A DNA stretch of 64,000 nucleotides from Panonychus citri (GCF_014898815.1 NW_026515416.1:1860001-1924000), one strand, 5' to 3'. Counted from the stretch's first letter, positions 48,690 through 60,006 are shown. A program made the numbers and translations. Notes: generated by a model not told the origin, from the sequence alone.

Positions 48690-48850
48690 TTAACTAAAAT
48701 GAAACAAAATTACAAATGAACCTAATTAACAACAACTATTTGCTTAATGGTTTGCAAGAAACCCCATCTCGATATCATCTTACTAATTGAATTAGTAGCC
48801 TGACAATTAGCGACCTCTCGAAAACGGAAAAAACTTTAGTGTTTACCTAA
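47563..48850 (-). mobile_element. Mariner element 2, 1288 bp
   Basis: Inverted ends TTAGGTAAACACTAAAGTTT at 47563 and AAACTTTAGTGTTTACCTAA ending at 48850, bordered by TA at 47561-47562 and 48851-48852. The ends and the transposase differ from mariner 1, so this is a separate lineage. The transposase inside is broken. Confidence 0.92.
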
Positions 48851-49154
48851 TATATTGTAGAGTTCGTATTTTACTTATTTCTACTTAATTACAATCTTTG
48901 TCGAGAAAAGGAAGGAAATTACAACACTAATGAAAATATGAGCTCAAGGTTTCAGGAGTAAACATATTCGAGGAGTTGCTCAGTTCAGGAGGGGCAGGTT
49001 AGTTTTGGTTTTGAAATTGGTTACTTTCATTGTTTTATGATGGTTTGTTTAAATTTAAATTTTTTTCTCCATCTTGCTTATTTATTTTCGAGGGTCCACA
49101 GTGAAGGATAAAACTCTCAGGAAATTGAAAACACCATAGTGATCATTGGCATAA

Positions 49155-50034
49155 TCAGCGCAAAGTTTGTTTCAGATGGTACATGACGGGTGGTTGCTTG
49201 GATGTTACTTTGCTTAGCAAGTGTCTTACATGTCCTACATTCCGGCTTTTCTCTACATGTGTAAGAGCTACATGATAGTCTCGATTACAAACTAGACAAA
49301 AAGGTACCAAAGAGCAGGGACGGTAATTCTTAGGTTCAGGCATTAAGAAGTGACAGCGTAGGCACTGTTTGTGTCCAACATCATCGATAACTTAAGCTGT
49401 TTCATCATTTTCAAGGGTGAATTTCCATCTATGATGTATCATCTTTGCTCTTTAACTGGTTCTAAAGGTAATGAAGTTATAATTTGGTATGATTGGAGCA
49501 AAATAGCTGGCGGTTAAGCTGCTTAATCCAATGATTTCTACTAGATCTTCTACCACCGTTCCTATTGGTAACTGTTCTCCTTTATACATAAGCAAATAAC
49601 TTGGTATCTTCATCGCATTTGATACTACCACATTCTCACAATCCACTTGGCCATGTATGACTCTGTCAAGTTCAAAGGATCTATTCTTTTGCAGTTGACG
49701 CTCACAAATTGTTATTTTTGACTGTAACCAACTTGCCACAATCTCGGTCTCAATTAATAGTTCTCCTATGGTTAACATCTATTAGGCAGTCGATGGATCC
49801 ATGAAACGGAGGGAGTATTTTAGCGTCTGTGCCCCTGACAAATCCATCACTTTCTCTATTTATAACTATCGAGTCACTGATTGTCATTGTAATTGTCTTA
49901 AAGGTTGTAAACTGAGTTAGAGGATATTGTTGTGAGTAGGGGCAAAGCCAACGCCTCTCGCACAAACCAACTTTGTTCGCCCCCTTTTCCCTGTCCTTTC
50001 TCTTTTTTTCCCTCACCGGCTCTATTGCCTTCAC
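49155..50034 (-). pseudogene. Unrecognised cysteine-rich protein, broken
   Basis: Three coding blocks in order: 50034 to about 49770 (opening at GTG), a block to about 49460 in another frame, and 49430-49155. The last has paired cysteines and histidines (CLRCHF, CSLVPFCLVC, TCRKC-like spacing) that resemble a zinc-binding unit. At least one frame change (near 49770) and one TAA (near 49391) interrupt it. It may be a decayed host gene or part of an unrecognised transposon. Confidence 0.35.
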
Positions 50035-50050
50035 CCTTTCCTGATTTTAT

Positions 50051-50148
50051 CTCTCCTTTATTATCATTAGTTGATTAATTAAGATAATTATTTTGTTTTT
50101 CTTTTTTATTGAGCTCATTTTCAACTAATGATGATAATAAAGGAGAGA
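50051..50148. repeat. Strong hairpin with about 27 bp stem
   Basis: CTCTCCTTTATTATCATTAG plus TTGA (50051-50074) is the inverted match of TCAACTAATGATGATAATAA plus AGGAGAGA (50121-50148), with one 3-base bulge and a 46-base loop. It sits between the broken Cys-rich gene and the 50593 gene. It could be a small-RNA precursor hairpin or a remnant of a small MITE. Confidence 0.5.
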
Positions 50149-50592
50149 TCCAATTAAATTATACAAAATAGCAACATAAAAGTTTAAAAGAAAAAGAAAG
50201 AAAAACTTCATTTAAGTTTTTTCTCTCTTAAGTTGTGCATTAAATATTGTGAATTTTCATAATTGTGTTTGATATAATAAAAACAACAATAAAAACAATC
50301 AATAAAACAACAACAACAATAACAACAGCAAATAACAGCAACAAAATAACAACAACAACAACAAGTAAATAGAAGTAAAAAATTTTTTTCTCTCTCTCTC
50401 TCAATCTCATCATCTCTCCAGTTACTCTCTTAGTTCTATTCACTTGCCAAAGAGAGACCATATTAACAATTTTAAATAAAGGTTTCACTTTCTACTTTAA
50501 TAGATTCGTACTCTAACCAATACACGATACAAATAAAAACCAGTTGAAATAAGAGATTGGACAAAATTACAATTATCTCCATCATCTCACTC

Positions 50593-51206
50593 ATGGCTGT
50601 TTCCGCTTTTTATTTAACCGTCGTATTCAAATTATATGACGTAATGGCAGTGCTCATCAATGATAGTCCCATTTATCATATTCTGGTGACTCTCGTTAAT
50701 TATCGATGCTCTCTCACTTCAAGGCTGCAACGCATGAGTGAGAACATGATCTCACCAACAGATGGTCAAGAGGGAGATGATGGTGAAATGACTGCCACTA
50801 TAGATGGAATGATCACTAATCTTAACCGTTTCATCAATTTATTGTCGACCCGAAATAATTTCAGATCTTGTGTTTGTTCACAAATTCCAGGATACTGTGA
50901 TTCTCTCACTCCCCTACTTTCATACGCAAATTCATCGAATTCAGTTAAAGTCACCTCTTCCACTGATGGACTTCCGTCCTATTCTGAATCTGAGTAAAAG
51001 TAATTTTTCAAGAAATTTTTATTGTTTTCTTTTACTAATCATTTTTTCTTTTCTTTTTTGTATTAGAAATGCAACGATTGTTGGAGAGGTTGTCTAATGC
51101 CTTGGAGGATTTCCTGACATTCGGACTCGATGAAAATATCGAGACATTGATGGAGAGGATGTTTGGATTCATCACCAGACTAAAATGGGATAGGTCGACT
51201 TTGTAA
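50593..51206 (+). CDS. Unrecognised small gene, model unresolved
   Basis: From ATG 50593 an open frame starts with a hydrophobic stretch (MAVSAFYLTVVF, signal-peptide- or anchor-like) and runs to TAA 50997, about 134 residues, with a Ser-rich end (YSESE). A GTAAAA donor lies at the stop and a TATTAG acceptor at 51067. The best downstream frame (MQRLLERLSNALEDF..., stop 51206) does not join in phase with that donor. It could be a two-exon gene with one base error or simply a one-exon gene. Confidence 0.35.
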
Positions 51207-51215
51207 TAAGCTCTG

Positions 51216-51842
51216 ATGACGAAGTCCAAGATGAATAATATCATCTTTATACTGATGCAATCGCAAAACCTTAAACGAGCTATGTATTTAGGGAACATAG
51301 ATGAGACAGATTGTTACCACTCTCTTCAAATTTTCGAAGATCTCATTAGTAATAGCTTGAACTCTTTTGATCAATGTGAAGAAATTAATCAACCAAATAA
51401 ACGGTTTTTACTCTTTTAAATTTTTTACTTGCATTTTCAAATATTAATTTTTTTAACTTTCTTTTTTTCATAGTAATTGCAGCGTTTTATATATCAATCG
51501 GAAATAGAAAGTTTTAGAATGGTGCTCCAAATAGTGCGAAGAGGCGAACCATATCAATCCGTATTCAATGATATGCTGCTGCTTAAAAGAGATTTGGAAG
51601 CTGCTGTGGTTTTAATGATGGAGAGTCAAGTTTCATCGACTGATAATGAAAATTTAGAACAAACAGATAATCCTTATATTGTAGCCATAAACGATATCAA
51701 CATTGTTTTAAGTTTAAAAGATCAAGAAAATTTATCAGGAAATTTTTTCATTAGAAAATGTTTAGTTTACCGAATTATTAATATAATACAGGGCTATTCA
51801 GCTATTTTTACCGGTGTTTTTTGCGATTTTCTCAGCAACTAA
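51216..51842 (+). CDS. Unrecognised small gene, possible paralogue of the preceding one
   Basis: Block 1 is 51216-51415 (helical, ending NQPNKR). A GT-AG gap follows. Block 2, about 51474-51842, begins LQRFIYQSEIESF and resembles the start of the previous gene's second block (MQRLLERLSNAL). Ends at TAA 51842. No domain recognised. The repeated block arrangement suggests a tandem duplicate. Confidence 0.3.
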
Positions 51843-51845
51843 AAG

Positions 51846-52064
51846 TCAGAGAGACACGAGACTTGAGTGGTATGTACACTTGTAGAAGGTCAGTCCATCA
51901 ACAAGATCATCGCAAAATCCAGAAACGAACAAAGAGTTAATACACATCTGATATGTCCATGTTCCGTCATTGCTTTTCTTTCGTTCCAATACATAATGTT
52001 GTGTTATTGGCTTTGAACATTTTGCATAATCAAAAATAATTTCCGACTTGTCCATCGTGTTCAC
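51846..52064 (-). CDS. Small unrecognised gene, paralogue of the 52109 gene
   Basis: An open block after a TTTAG acceptor near 52070 reads NTMDKSEIIFDYAKCSKPI ... FCDDLVDGLTF and stops at 51846. It aligns with the next gene (SEEILFNY... DDVVDG), so the two are tandem duplicates. ATG 52055 or an upstream exon may be the start. Function unknown. Confidence 0.3.
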   Translation of the reverse strand: MNTMDKSEIIFDYAKCSKPITQHYVLERKKSNDGTWTYQMCINSLFVSGFCDDLVDGLTFYKCTYHSSLVSL

Positions 52065-52108
52065 AAAACTAAACTTTTTTTATGATGTGAAGTCGGCTTT
52101 TATACTTT

Positions 52109-52477
52109 TTACTTTTGACCATGTTTGTTCAAAGCTTCTTCAAACTTTTCTTCGAAGTCTTTACTCTTCAGTATAGCAATCATATAAGACTTTAAAAGTT
52201 GTCCACCTATGTAATGATAACCCATAGGATCATCCAAAGTGATAAGAAGCTTTTTAAATTTCTCCAATGAACACTTAGCACTGAAGTTTGGTCCATCAAC
52301 AACATCGTCATTTGCCGTTTGTGGCATCAATGAACTGATAAACATTCAGTAAACAAATGAATCATCTATTTTTTTCTTAATTAGAAGGAAGGTATTTACT
52401 TCATCACGTGAGTTGGCTGAATAATTAAACAAAATTTCTTCACTATTATCCGCACTGAATACAAAAAGAAACTATAC
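52109..52477 (-). CDS. Small unrecognised gene
   Basis: A block at about 52477-52400 (FLFVFSADNSEEILFNYSAN, preceded by a TATAG acceptor and ending in a GTAAAT donor) precedes the block 52345-52109 (SLMPQTANDDVVDGPNF, then a Lys/Glu-rich helix ending HGQK). The in-phase junction is one base off with the obvious splice sites. Related to the 51846-52064 block. Confidence 0.3.
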
Positions 52478-52869
52478 TTTAATTATTAACTTCCTTTTCT
52501 TTTATACCTTTTCATTATTTAGCTTTAGCTTAAGGTTTCATTTTCAAGGTTAAGCGTTTGCGTAATTTTTCACGGTTGAGTGATCACAATTTTGTTAAAT
52601 TTTGGTTATGCATGAGTAAATCTAGGGGTGGGGTTTGAGAGGGTGAGGGACCGGAAGTAGTATTCTTCACCCCCTTCCTCTGCCAGAAGCGAATGATTTG
52701 CCTCTACTGTTGTGGGTGGTTCACTTGAGGTAAATAACCTTAAGATTGTATAATTTTGTCGAGCTCTTTCAATCGCTACTGTCTGAACTATCAAGCAGCC
52801 TTCGTTCTGCTGTTTAAGGCACAAAGTTGTCTAAGTGGGATCCTGGTCCTGAGTCCCAATAATCGTCAC

Positions 52870-53211
52870 TCAACAGCCACATTGCTTCAGCAACATGTTA
52901 GCAGAAAGAATTAGTGTAATATATGGTCCATAAGAAATGCCAACGCTGAGTTTAGTTTTTCCAAATGATAAATATGGAAAAATCTGAATAAAAAAATGCG
53001 GGTCGAGAAAAAAGTTACTAACATATATGAATTGTTCATGAAAAGTTACATCTAAAAAGTCCGGTGCATCATGGTGTCCCAAAGAAGTTGCGTTTAATTC
53101 CCAAGGGAAAAAAGATTTTTTTATTTTGATCAGATCGTTCATGTCATCGAGAGCTTTCGATTGATACCTATTTAATATAATTATTATTATTAATATTATA
53201 AATACAGCCAC
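52870..53211 (-). CDS. Unrecognised protein with N-terminal membrane segment
   Basis: An ATG-initiated frame begins with a strongly hydrophobic stretch (MAVFIILIIIIILN), fitting a signal anchor, then a short polar region with DLIKIKKSFFPWELN. A possible small intron (GTAACTTTTT...TTATTCAG near 53022) lies inside. Stop at 52870. Its 5' end is 130 bp from the Gypsy LTR. Low confidence; no family recognised. Confidence 0.3.
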   Translation of the reverse strand: MAVFIILIIIIILNRYQSKALDDMNDLIKIKKSFFPWELNATSLGHHDAPDFLDVTFHEQFIYVSNFFLDPHFFIQIFPYLSFGKTKLSVGISYGPYITLILSANMLLKQCGC

Positions 53212-53587
53212 GAAAAATGAGATGAGAACAAAAATTATGTCTTATAAGCATAGAGAGATAATTTTTTTCTAATTGTGATTACATTTTTCTATTGTTCTCC
53301 ATTTAAATCAATTCAATTTTTCTTTTAATTTTGATTAAATTGTAACGTAAATTTCGGTCTCATTATTCATCACTGGTTACAAACCCGTACAAGGATAAAT
53401 CCGTTCATTATCAATAATCAATAACCAATTAACCCTTATTTAGGATTACTTCCTTCCGTAACCAATATGATCTTTACTATATTTGGATCATAATCATTAA
53501 TTACTAATCAACCTAAATCTCTATTACTAACCGACAAAGATGAATAAACCTTTGACTCACGAGACACTCGTGACTTTGATGATCTTG

Positions 53588-53594
53588 TATAAAA
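53588..53594 (+). promoter_or_regulatory. LTR TATA box
   Basis: TATAAAA about 250 bases into the LTR, in the usual place for the U3 promoter. Confidence 0.6.
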
Positions 53595-53743
53595 TCAGAT
53601 CACTTACTAATAGAAGGTTCACTTTTAGAATCAACATAACATTCAAGTTAAAACATTCTAATAGATCTTGTCATCATCTTTTAATCAAGTTAACCCATTC
53701 CAATAATCTGTGTAATTCATTACAATCATTTAATCGGCTATAA

Positions 53744-54934
53744 TCTAGAATAGCCCCACCCTCCGATCTTCTCCAAACTTTTTCTGTGTATAGGTCTCTA
53801 TATGAGTGTCATACATGTGCATGGATTTTGTGCGGAAACTTTTAGTTCAGAAGATAGAGCTAGCTAAAAGTCGATTTTGCATAGAGGCTTATGGAGTAAT
53901 AGGAAGTTTCATAGAATCATACAGGATGACGCTGGAGAAATAATTTTCTAGCAAATATATTTGATATTGCCAGCACTATAGACTAAATTATGGACCTCTA
54001 GCTGCATTGGATCAGTACAATATCTGGCTTCAAAGTTGGATTTTCAAAGAAATCAGATGTAACCAATGAACCATACATCGGATTCTTGTAATATTTAGTG
54101 CAGATGATTGTCAAGGTCAAATATAGTAGTCAAGGTCATTTCAAGGTTAAAGTAATAATTTTACTTTTGACTGTTTTGGCTCAATTCTAATGGAATTTCA
54201 CTCCAATGCAAAACTTTGTCCACCATTACATGTACGAATGAATGTTAGCTTTGAAATTATCTATTAAGTTCATGTGGTGAAATAGAACTGAATTACGCTT
54301 AGACAAGATGCTCGCGATAGAATTTTTATTCTTCACCACCGGCGTGGTCAAGCAGCGCCACCCGCCCACGTGAAGGTAGATTGAATGGTAGACACCATTT
54401 TAGAGCACCATCTCAAGTATCTCTCTAATACAGGCACATGACAGCACAATGTAGCGCCATCTTCTAGCAACTCTAAGCTGAATGCGAACCATTTGAAAAC
54501 AGTCAAAAAGTAAAATTATTACTTTAACCTTGAAATGACCTTGACTACTATATTTGACCTTGACAATCATCTGCACTAAATATTACAAGAATCCGATGTA
54601 TGGTTCATTGGTTACATCTGATTTCTTTGAAAATCCAACTTTGAAGCCAGATATTGTACTGATCCAATGCAGCTAGAGGTCCATAATTTAGTCTATATAG
54701 TGCTGGCAATATCAAATATATTTGCTAGAAAAATTATTTCTCCAGCGTCATCCTGTATGATTCTATGAAACTTCCTATTACTCCATAAGCCTCTATGCAA
54801 AAATCGACTTTTAGCTAGCTCTATCTTCTGAACTAAAAGTTTCCGCACAAAATCCATGCACATATATGACACTCATATAGAGACCTATACACAGAAAAAG
54901 TTTGGAGAAGATCGGAGGGTGGGGCTATTCTAGA
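53744..54934. mobile_element. Fold-back element inside the LTR, 1191 bp
   Basis: Left arm 53744-54177 and right arm 54496-54934 are near-perfect inverted repeats of about 435 bp, starting TCTAGAATAGCCCCACCCTC. They enclose a 318 bp GC-richer core with no gene. The palindromic CTAG-containing edges obscure any target duplication. It has no coding capacity and would be moved in trans. It splits the LTR between TATA box and polyadenylation signal. Confidence 0.9.
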
Positions 54935-54961
54935 GTCTTACCATTTAATCAACAATTGGAT

Positions 54962-54967
54962 AATAAA
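54962..54967 (+). terminator. LTR polyadenylation signal
   Basis: AATAAA in the last 100 bases of the LTR, downstream of the fold-back element. Confidence 0.5.
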
Positions 54968-55058
54968 GTTCATTTATATTAGTTAAAGTTCTTCTAATAA
55001 CGTTTCTACATTATTTAATTCGTTCGTCACTCATTCCGTAACTTTTTCACGTTACAAT

Positions 55059-55079
55059 TGGTGGCAGCGGTGGGATCCG
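55059..55079 (+). other. Primer binding site, tRNA-Leu type
   Basis: TGGTGGCAGCGGTGGGATCC plus G is complementary to CCA plus the acceptor/T-arm 3' end of animal tRNA-Leu (…ATCCCACCGCTGCCACCA). It lies two bases after the LTR. It primes minus-strand DNA synthesis. Confidence 0.8.
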
Positions 55080-55091
55080 CAATTTTCAACA

Positions 55092-58091
55092 ATGAGTGAA
55101 ACTAATCAGATTTCGTACACTTTAGAAGACTTTACCAAGACAATGAACCGAACCTTCCAAACTCCCATACAAATTCATCCGTTTGTAGGTCCTCCATTCA
55201 TGAATGTTCATGAGTGGTTATCTACTTTCGAAAACCAAACAACACAGTCTAATTGGAGTGATGACGATCGATTCAATAAAATCGGTTGTTTTTTAGGACC
55301 CGACCTACAAGCATGGTTGGAAGAGACCAAGAAAAGTGAAATTCGGACCTGGCAAGCTTTCAAACAAGTTTTGATACAATGCTTCCCTCCCAAAGAACAT
55401 CAAGATTACAAATTTCTCCTTTACAATACGAAACAAGGAATGAACGAAGATCCAGTTGCTTACTGCAACAAGATGTACAATTATGCTTTGAAGACGAAAA
55501 CACCCTTCAATGAGTTCCTCAACACATGTATGAATGGATTGGACATTAATATCAGTTATGAAATCAAAGATAGATACAGTATCAAAAATCATCTGGAACT
55601 TATAACGAGAATAAGAAGAGCCGAAAGAGAAGCCGAATTGAGAAAACGCGGGCTCGAAATGAATCAGAACAAACTTCCTAGTTATTACGACGTATCGTGT
55701 TTACCCGCTGTAACCCCAACAAGCGTTAAAAATGAAGTTCACACTTCAAATCCTGAAATCAAAGAACTAATTGAATTAGTCAAAACTATGGCTAATTTAC
55801 AAATGAGTCAAATGAACAAATCACGAGACAGGACCCAAATCACGTGTTTATACTGTAAAAAGGTAGGGCACATTGCAAGGGATTGTCGTGCAAAAATGAG
55901 AGATCAGCGATCTCAGAACTCACGTAGAGGATCGAACCAGTATTATCAAAATAATGAAGTACAACAGGCACAACCCAATATGAACAATATTGGACAACAA
56001 CCACAACAACCGCAGCAACAACCATCATCCTTTTCTCAACACCAATCGACAACACAAAATTTGCCTCCTCAGTCTCATAACACTAATGTACAAACTTATT
56101 GTACTACCACCAGTGATTTACATCAAAAAACAAATAATCATATAAATGATCCTTCAGCGCCATTTACAATTGTTTCGCTCAATTCTGAAAGTTTAAGTGA
56201 CACCAAATTAACGGGACCATTGATTCAAGTAAATGCTAAACTTAATGGACACGAAGTTGCAGGAGTAATTGATACTGGTTCGCAAATAACCATAGTTACT
56301 AAACTGGTTGCTGAGAAACTAAACACTCCAATGGAAGCCTACGTTGGACCTTCAATATCTGGTGTTGCTTCTACCAACATAACTCCTGTTGGCCAATTTG
56401 ATTATGACTTAGGTCTAGAAATAGATAACGTCATTCGAACCATGAGAGCAACCGTTGTTATTGTTGAAACTCTACCTGCTAATATCCAACTCCTCATTGG
56501 ACAAAATGTAAACACCTCTATTGGCATCTTGGTCGATCCTCGAGGCCGATTGATCCTTAAAGAGCTCGATGGTAATTTATATCTAAAAAAAGATCTAGTT
56601 TTACCTCCAAGAACAAGAGTTTTAACTACAGCCACTGCATCTAATAAGCGACATTTACCAAAAGGTACTTATATGGTATCCACTAATGACTCAACTTTTA
56701 CAAAAAATAACATAAGTGTTGCTAATACAATCACTAATATTGTTGGTGGTGAAACGATTGTCCAGTTATGTAACTTTACCCCATCTACCGTCAATTTAAC
56801 CGGCGGAACTACAATCGGAAATTTTGAGAGCAAACATCCTGAAGATATCATTGAGATACCGGATGAGAAAACTGATGAAAACAAAGGAATCAAAGCTCAA
56901 CAAAACTTTAAAAAGGATTCCACTCTCACCGAAGAAATGGCTTATTCAGACGGAAAAATTAAAATTGGTAAACAACTTGACGATAAACAACGTGAAACCT
57001 TAATCGCTTTACTCAAGAACTATCGTCAAGCATTTGCATTCAAACCTGAAGAAGTTGGATTAACCAATAAATTTGTTCATGAAATCGACACTGGAACACA
57101 CAAACCAATCTCAGTGGCACCTTATCGAGTATCTCCCGAGAAACGAAAAATAACTAACCAATTAGTCCAAGAGCTTGTCGATACATCAATCATAAAACCA
57201 TCATGTTCACCATGGGCTTCACCTATCGTGTTAGTTAAAAGAAAACCGAGATTGGCGTTTTGTATTGATTATCGAAAACTCAACACCATCACCAAGAAAG
57301 ATCATTACCCTCTACCAAATATTAATGATGCTCTCGATTATCTTTGTGGCGCCAATATCTTTACGAGCTTAGATCTAAAATCAGGATACTATCAAATTGG
57401 TATTAAAGAAGAAGATAAGGAAAAAACAGCTTTCACAGTCATGGATGGACTTTATCAATTTGACGTGATGCCCTTTGGTTTGACAAATGCCCCAGCAACA
57501 TTTCAACGATGTATGGATGTCGTTCTATCTGGATTAAAATATAATTCATGTCTAGTATATCTTGATGATGTGCTAATTTTCAATAAAAATTTCGATGATC
57601 ATATCGAAAGTCTTCGTCAAGTTTTAGACCGAATCATCGATGCTGGTTTAAAACTAAATCCATCCAAGAGCATGTTTGCCATTCCAGAAGTTACTTACCT
57701 TGGTTACAAAATCACCAAAGATGGACAATACCCAGAAGATACCAAGATTGAAGCTGTGAAGAAATTCCCTGTGCCTAAATGTGTTAAGGATGTCAAATCG
57801 TTTGTAGCTTTTTGCGGTTATTATCGTAAATTCATCAAAAATTTTGCTACCATCGCCAAGCCCTTAACTTACTTAACAAAACAAGATGTTAATTTTGAGT
57901 GGGGTCACGATCAACAAATGGCCTTCGAAACTCTAAGAGATGCAATGATCAATGCTCCAGTTTTGGCTCATTACCAATCTGATTTACCAATTGAAGTTAG
58001 AACTGACGCTTCTGGGACTGGAATCGGTGCTGCTCTCCTACAGAAACATGGTGACAATTGGAGACCGGTAGCCTTTGCCAGTAGACAATAG
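55092..58091 (+). pseudogene. Gypsy gag-pol: gag, protease, reverse transcriptase, start of RNase H
   Basis: One uninterrupted frame of 999 codons starts at ATG 55092, 12 bases after the PBS. Gag-like capsid sequence (WLSTFENQ, WQAFKQVLIQCFPP) leads to a CCHC knuckle (CLYCKKVGHIARDC, about residues 252-265) and a Gln/Asn-rich spacer. The aspartic protease motif DTGS starts at residue 394. Reverse transcriptase carries FCIDYRKLN, LDLKSGYYQI, PFGLTNAP and YLDD (about 823-826). The RNase H start TDASGTGIGA has its first Asp near residue 974. Gag and pol share one frame, with no frameshift signal between them. The frame ends at TAG 58089-58091, inside RNase H right after ASRQ; the same frame is open again beyond it, so this is a nonsense change. 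Confidence 0.93.
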
Positions 58092-58892
58092 AATTCCCAT
58101 GAATTGAATTACCCAATCTCAGAGAAAGAGTGTCTCGCAATCATCTTTGCTATTGAAAAATTCAAAATTTATCTGGACCAAAAAACATTCAAAGTAGTGA
58201 CAGATCATTGTGCACTTTCATTTCTACAATCTAAAAAGAAACTTCCACCCAGATTGACTCGTTGGGCTTTGCTTCTACAAGAATTCGACATGACTATCGA
58301 ATATAAAAGTGGTAAACATCATGCCGATGTCGACTGTCTAAGTAGATACCCAATAGGCGAACCCGAGGAAACTGCTGAATACGAAGATCGAGTACATGCT
58401 TTCACTGTACAATTAGAATTAAATTTAGAAAAATTTAGAGAAGAACAATCAAAAGACCAATTCTGTGTTCGAATAATGGAAAATGTCAAAAATCATGATT
58501 CACTTTCTAACAAGAGAAAAAAGAAGTTGGAGAAATTTTTAATCAAAGATGCGCTATTGTACAGGAAGATTTGGAAAAATCAAGAATCCTTTAATTTATT
58601 GGTCGTTCCAAAATCGTTAAGAAAAGAAATCTGCCAAATCCACCATGATTCCGTTTATGCTGGTCACCAAGGAATAACCAAAACTTACGAAAAGATTCGT
58701 AGTAAATATTATTGGTCGGGAATGACGAGTTATATTAATAATTATGTTGCAACTTGCTTCCTTTGTCAAACAAAAATGCATCACCATCTTCGCAAAATAC
58801 GGCCAAATTTATCAAACAACAAATTTTCTGTCGCCATGGTGCTCCCACGTTCCTCGTTTCAGATAATGGGACAAACTTTACGAGTAAACTAA
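58092..58892 (+). pseudogene. Gypsy pol, continued: RNase H remainder and integrase zinc domain
   Basis: Same frame as gag-pol after the TAG. RNase H continues through KECLAIIFAIEKF and TDHCALSFL, then the pol connection (LSRYPIGE). The integrase HHCC zinc domain is present: H at HHDSVYAGHQG, and C at CFLCQ near 58760-58772. Directly after this the normal catalytic core is replaced by an out-of-frame tail ending at TAA 58890-58892. The frame change coincides with a deletion (see next entry). Confidence 0.9.
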
Positions 58893-60006
58893 TCAAAGAA
58901 CTTGCTGATAATCACAACATCAAACACTGTTTTACGACACCGTATCATCCTCAATCAAATGGACAAGTAGAACGTGTAAATTCTAATCTAGCTGCGATGT
59001 TATCAATGTATGTCAACGAGTATCATAACGACTGGGACGAATATCTACCTTATGTCACCTTTGCTTACAATATTTCAACTCATTCCAGTACGAGAATGTC
59101 ACCTTTTGAACTTTTATACGGAAGAAAAGCTCTCACCCCTGACGAAGCTAATATTCCTGTTGACACCCCAGCATATGATGAAGAAGAGAGAATCGAATTT
59201 ATCAAAAATACTTGGCCAAGATTAAGAGAGTTTGTCTTTAATAACATGGAAGAATCTCGCTCCAAGAATCTTGATGATTATAATTCAAGACATGAAAACA
59301 AAGAATTCGAAATTGGAGATCTTGTTCTTGTGTATTATCCTAATCCAATTACTACCGGACTAGTCAAAAAATTACTTCATAAATATCATGGTCCTTACGT
59401 TATCATCGAGAAACCATCGCCTCTAGTCTACGTTGTTCAAGAAATTGGTACACAAAAAAGACAAACTGTTAACATAAAACGACTAAAACATTATCAACAA
59501 AGAGATGAAAACTGCGACCACGAATCACACAAGACCACTCCAATCACCATCAGGCCTAACCTTTCATTCAACTTTAGTCGAAATCAACTGATAAGTAACC
59601 AAGATCTATCACAATCATCAAATGATAGCTGGCATGATACTTGTGACTTTGCAGAGACACAAACAGGACCAACTTGCAGTACGCCCGCAAATAACCGGAC
59701 ATTCACAGTACAAAACCCAAAAAGAATCATTTTTGATAATTCTTTCTCAACTAATCCATCTACAGATAATGATAGTTCAATTGATAGTAGAGACAACTGT
59801 CCTCTTTGCAGTGAATTATCTCAAGAAGTTCAAACTCCAAAGGAAAAAACAACTACCCCTGTACCAAAAAGAGTACGATTTTACGACGAACTAACCGACG
59901 AAGAACCATCTCCTCCAAGAAAATCGCAACATGATCCTGATTTTTCACCGCCTAAGACTTCAGCAAGAAACTACCAAACTGAAAGAAGAGTCACCCGATC
60001 GAAAAG
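58790..60006 (+). pseudogene. Gypsy integrase remainder and linker
   Basis: In a different frame from the preceding part. Core sequence resumes at FCRHGAPTFLVSDNG (second catalytic Asp), then PYHPQSNGQVERVN (catalytic Glu). The C-terminal domain (FEIGDLVLVYYP, HKYHGPYVIIEKP) ends near 59500 and is followed by a roughly 170-residue Ser/Thr/Asn-rich linker. The segment that should hold the first catalytic Asp is absent, so the integrase is inactive. The linker runs in frame into the env-like region. Confidence 0.88.

Larger units (their letters stand above)
53341..55056 (+). repeat. 5' long terminal repeat, interrupted
   Basis: The LTR begins TGTAACGT (53341) and ends ACGTTACA (55049-55056), perfect 8 bp inverted ends of TG...CA type. 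It is followed after two bases by the primer binding site. Without the fold-back insertion (53744-54934) it is 525 bp. A TATAAAA box and an AATAAA signal are in the expected order. No second LTR copy was found in the window. Confidence 0.88.

Noticed and set aside
52606..52824. 72-codon minus frame near 52.7 kb
   Set aside because: No splice sites, domain or paralogue; treated as chance.
58080..58104. Programmed TAG readthrough in the Gypsy pol
   Set aside because: Retroviral readthrough lies at the gag-pol border; this TAG is in the middle of RNase H, where it reads as a nonsense mutation.
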